DNA of 64,000 nucleotides from Bidens hawaiensis (Eukaryota > Streptophyta > Magnoliopsida > Asterales > Asteraceae): positions 1 to 64,000 of the forward strand of contig JAIQDT010002854.1 of NCBI GenBank assembly GCA_021521415.1. Direction: 5' to 3'. Under the pieces are notes generated by a model. That model did no database searches and was not told the origin of the DNA. It worked only from the letters and a program-made list of their open reading frames with translations. Numbering within the stretch: the stretch's first letter is position 1; the number at the start of each line of letters is the position of its first letter. Position numbers and translations under genes: made by a program. Shown one piece after another: positions 61,931 through 64,000 of this stretch.

Positions 61931-64000
61931 TTTGAGGTTCATGAGAAATATAAATAGTTTAAAAAAAGTTAATAGCTGAATTATGGTTTAAATGAAACAA
62001 ACACTATAAGTGGGATGAAAATGTTAACGAAAGAAACTAAAGGGGTCACAAAGGTGGTTTATCTAAAGAGGTGGGAGTCTTAGAGGCGATATGAGAGCAT
62101 TCAAACAGCGAACGCCCCCCCCCCCCCCCCCCCACCCCACCATAACTCACATGCACTTATTTTTCAAAGTTTGTAGAGTTGTCAGCTGTCAAGTACCACG
62201 AGAAAACGTGCTATTTGTTTTACTCATAAGAAGCACCCAACACAATTGATGAGTGGAAACGCCATATAAACTTGTAGTCTAACACATATAAGTGTTTGAG
62301 GTGCACTTCACTTGCCACCCTAAAGCAGGTAAACTATATAGCCTTCATTTGTGTTGTGTCCGTGCAATACATGGATTTCTAACACAACTAGTGCTTTTTA
62401 ATGTTGCGTAAGTCAAAACACTTCCAAAGCTTAGAAATAATGTTATGAATTTAGAATTTGAGAATCTAGCAAAAAAAAATGGTGATGTGTGTTGGAGAAA
62501 TTTCATAAAAAAGTTATGACTGACTGAGATTAGTAACAATTGAAATTGAGTAATGACAGATTAAAAGTGGTTTGGGATCTTTCTTAATTTAAGTATTTGG
62601 AAAGCTTAATTTTTTTAAAAAGAAATTGGTGATTTTAGTCATGTAGGCCCAAAATGAAATTTAGTTAGGTGGTTAACCAAAATGATTTAAATACTTGCAA
62701 AAGTGTTTGAAAGTTAGATGTGGCTACTCCCTCCAATGGTTTTCACCTGCACTGTCATCCACCAACATATTCGTTGTTCATGTTGTAATCAGGTATTTTT
62801 ACTCACATTTTACCATCGACTGCCATTCACATTACTCTTTTCGTTTCCAATTTTACCAGACCGAATTTCATGTTTTGGGACACCGGGTACCAATAATGAT
62901 AATTTTAGTTTCAACCTTCTTTTTTTAGAGCCATCTAATCCCACAATTGAACGAAAATATTACTTATTTTTTGGTTATGCTAGCTAGGGACAAAAGTGCA
63001 GAGTAATATTTTAGTATTCACATGATGGTCTTCCTTTTAAGTTGACAAACCAAATTCAAGTGCATGTTAGCATCATACTATTGAAACATACAATCAACAT
63101 ATGTTTAAATTAATACTTTCCTTTGCAGCAGGTACTCACCGATAGACGATACAACTGATGTGGTTTGCTTTAAGGAATAAATGACACAGATGGTCGGTAT
63201 AAACTGCAAGTTCAGAAGGCGTACCAATCAAACAAACAATACCCCCCCCCCCCCTTGCGGGGGCCTCAAACCTAGTTGGTAACATTTTGGGTTGGAACAT
63301 TGGTCTTGTGAAATTGGGTAACAAACATTTTGATGATTTGTATCCTGTAATACCCGAAAACCGGACTCAGCTCCATGCTCAAAACCGGATTTTTCAAATA
63401 CCCGAGCTATAGTCGAAAAATACCTCAAAAAAGTGCAGCCCCTTAAAAACCCAATCTATATCCGAGAAATGCCCAAAAAAAACCAAAAATATGATTTTTT
63501 TTTTCAATATCCGGAAATATGGTATTCAAATACTCGGTTTCAAAGTACCTGGTTCTGTACCCGACCCGAACATGGTGCATAGGATATCGTTTTTAGAGAC
63601 AATACCCGAACCCGACTCAAGTATGACCAATACCAGTCATACCCGAATCCGATTTCATACCCAAAACCGAGTAATAGAAAAACCCGATTTGTGCACCTCT
63701 ACTTGCACCTCTATTTGATTTAAGATTTTAAGGCACGCTTCTTTATTGGACATGCATCACAGGCTAAGTTATTTTGTTGAGCAGGCCAGGCCCAAATAGT
63801 AGGTCATACATACCAGTGGGCTTAATGGTCATGAACCCCAAACCCAAAATAACTATGATTATTTACAACTCAAAAGAAGTTAATGTGTATTTCACACATC
63901 TTTATAGAAGTGACTTCACACTTTAACACACCTAAAGTTAATAAAGCACTTCGAGCTTGCCCGAGACAAGCTTTTATCAAGTTTATAACTGAACTTGAAC
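61931..64000. other. Non-coding right end with poly-C runs and relic repeats
   Basis: No gene is supported. Two poly-C tracts lie at about 62115-62135 and 63241-63255; both are typical assembly trouble spots. 63350-63715 is rich in ACCCGAACCCGA motifs, a degenerate dispersed repeat like that at 12.6-13.3 kb. Confidence 0.5.

Noticed and set aside
62115..63255. Poly-C tracts as G-quadruplex regulatory sites
   Set aside because: They are single uninterrupted runs in non-coding DNA and could be assembly errors; no gene lies nearby.

Overview
The window is nuclear DNA of a flowering plant. Introns have GT..AG borders, the DNA is AT-rich, and six single-copy gene families with typical plant exon structures sit among LTR retrotransposons, MITEs and microsatellites. 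The repeat content (relic repeats rich in GAGCTCGAGC and GGTACCGGTAC, Tat-type gypsy with an antisense gene, short-LTR copia) suggests a eudicot, possibly Asteraceae; that last step is a guess. I saw no tRNA, rRNA, CRISPR or prokaryotic feature.

Gene-rich left half (1-28 kb). 176-2760 (+) is the 3' part of an AIF/FSP1-like FAD oxidoreductase with two reading-frame breaks. 4196-11718 (+) is ESCRT-III VPS60; its first intron holds a young 4.75-kb copia element, and its first exon is disturbed by an inverted duplication. 12047-15653 (-) is a SWEET1-type sugar transporter whose introns carry a Harbinger-type MITE and a GGTACC repeat array. 16376-18175 is a Harbinger-like element carrying a MYB/SANT gene. 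18691-22100 (-) is HISN2 (histidine biosynthesis steps 2 and 3), with a repeat-filled 5'-UTR intron. 23178-27465 (-) is a seven-exon calcium-dependent protein kinase of the CPK1 type, whose leader carries about five tandem copies of a ~165-bp unit.

Repeat-rich centre (28-37 kb). It holds a 36-bp-TIR MITE, a tRNA-derived SINE, a 2.3-kb solo gypsy LTR (TSD TTAAG) nested in an AT-rich fold-back, a decayed copia fragment, and a second Harbinger-like element (about 34.0-36.8 kb) with an intact two-exon MYB/SANT gene. Its right end matches the MITE in the SWEET1 intron.

Nested giant (37.1-51.1 kb). A Mutator-like element with ~420-bp terminal inverted repeats was split by a young 12.4-kb Tat-lineage gypsy (949-bp LTRs, TSD GGGTG). 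The gypsy has gag-pol on the minus strand and a seven-exon coiled-coil gene on the plus strand with its own TATA box.

Right third (51-64 kb). It holds a 186-bp near-perfect palindrome, a 2.75-kb chimera of non-autonomous LTR-element pieces between 77-bp direct repeats, a UDP-glycosyltransferase with two compensating frameshifts (56323-57642, -), two fold-back elements inserted in TA microsatellites, and non-coding DNA to the end.

The host genes do unrelated jobs (membrane sorting, sugar transport, histidine synthesis, calcium signalling, glycosylation) and form no cluster. The most unusual content is structural: elements nested within elements, and rearrangements that touch host exons.
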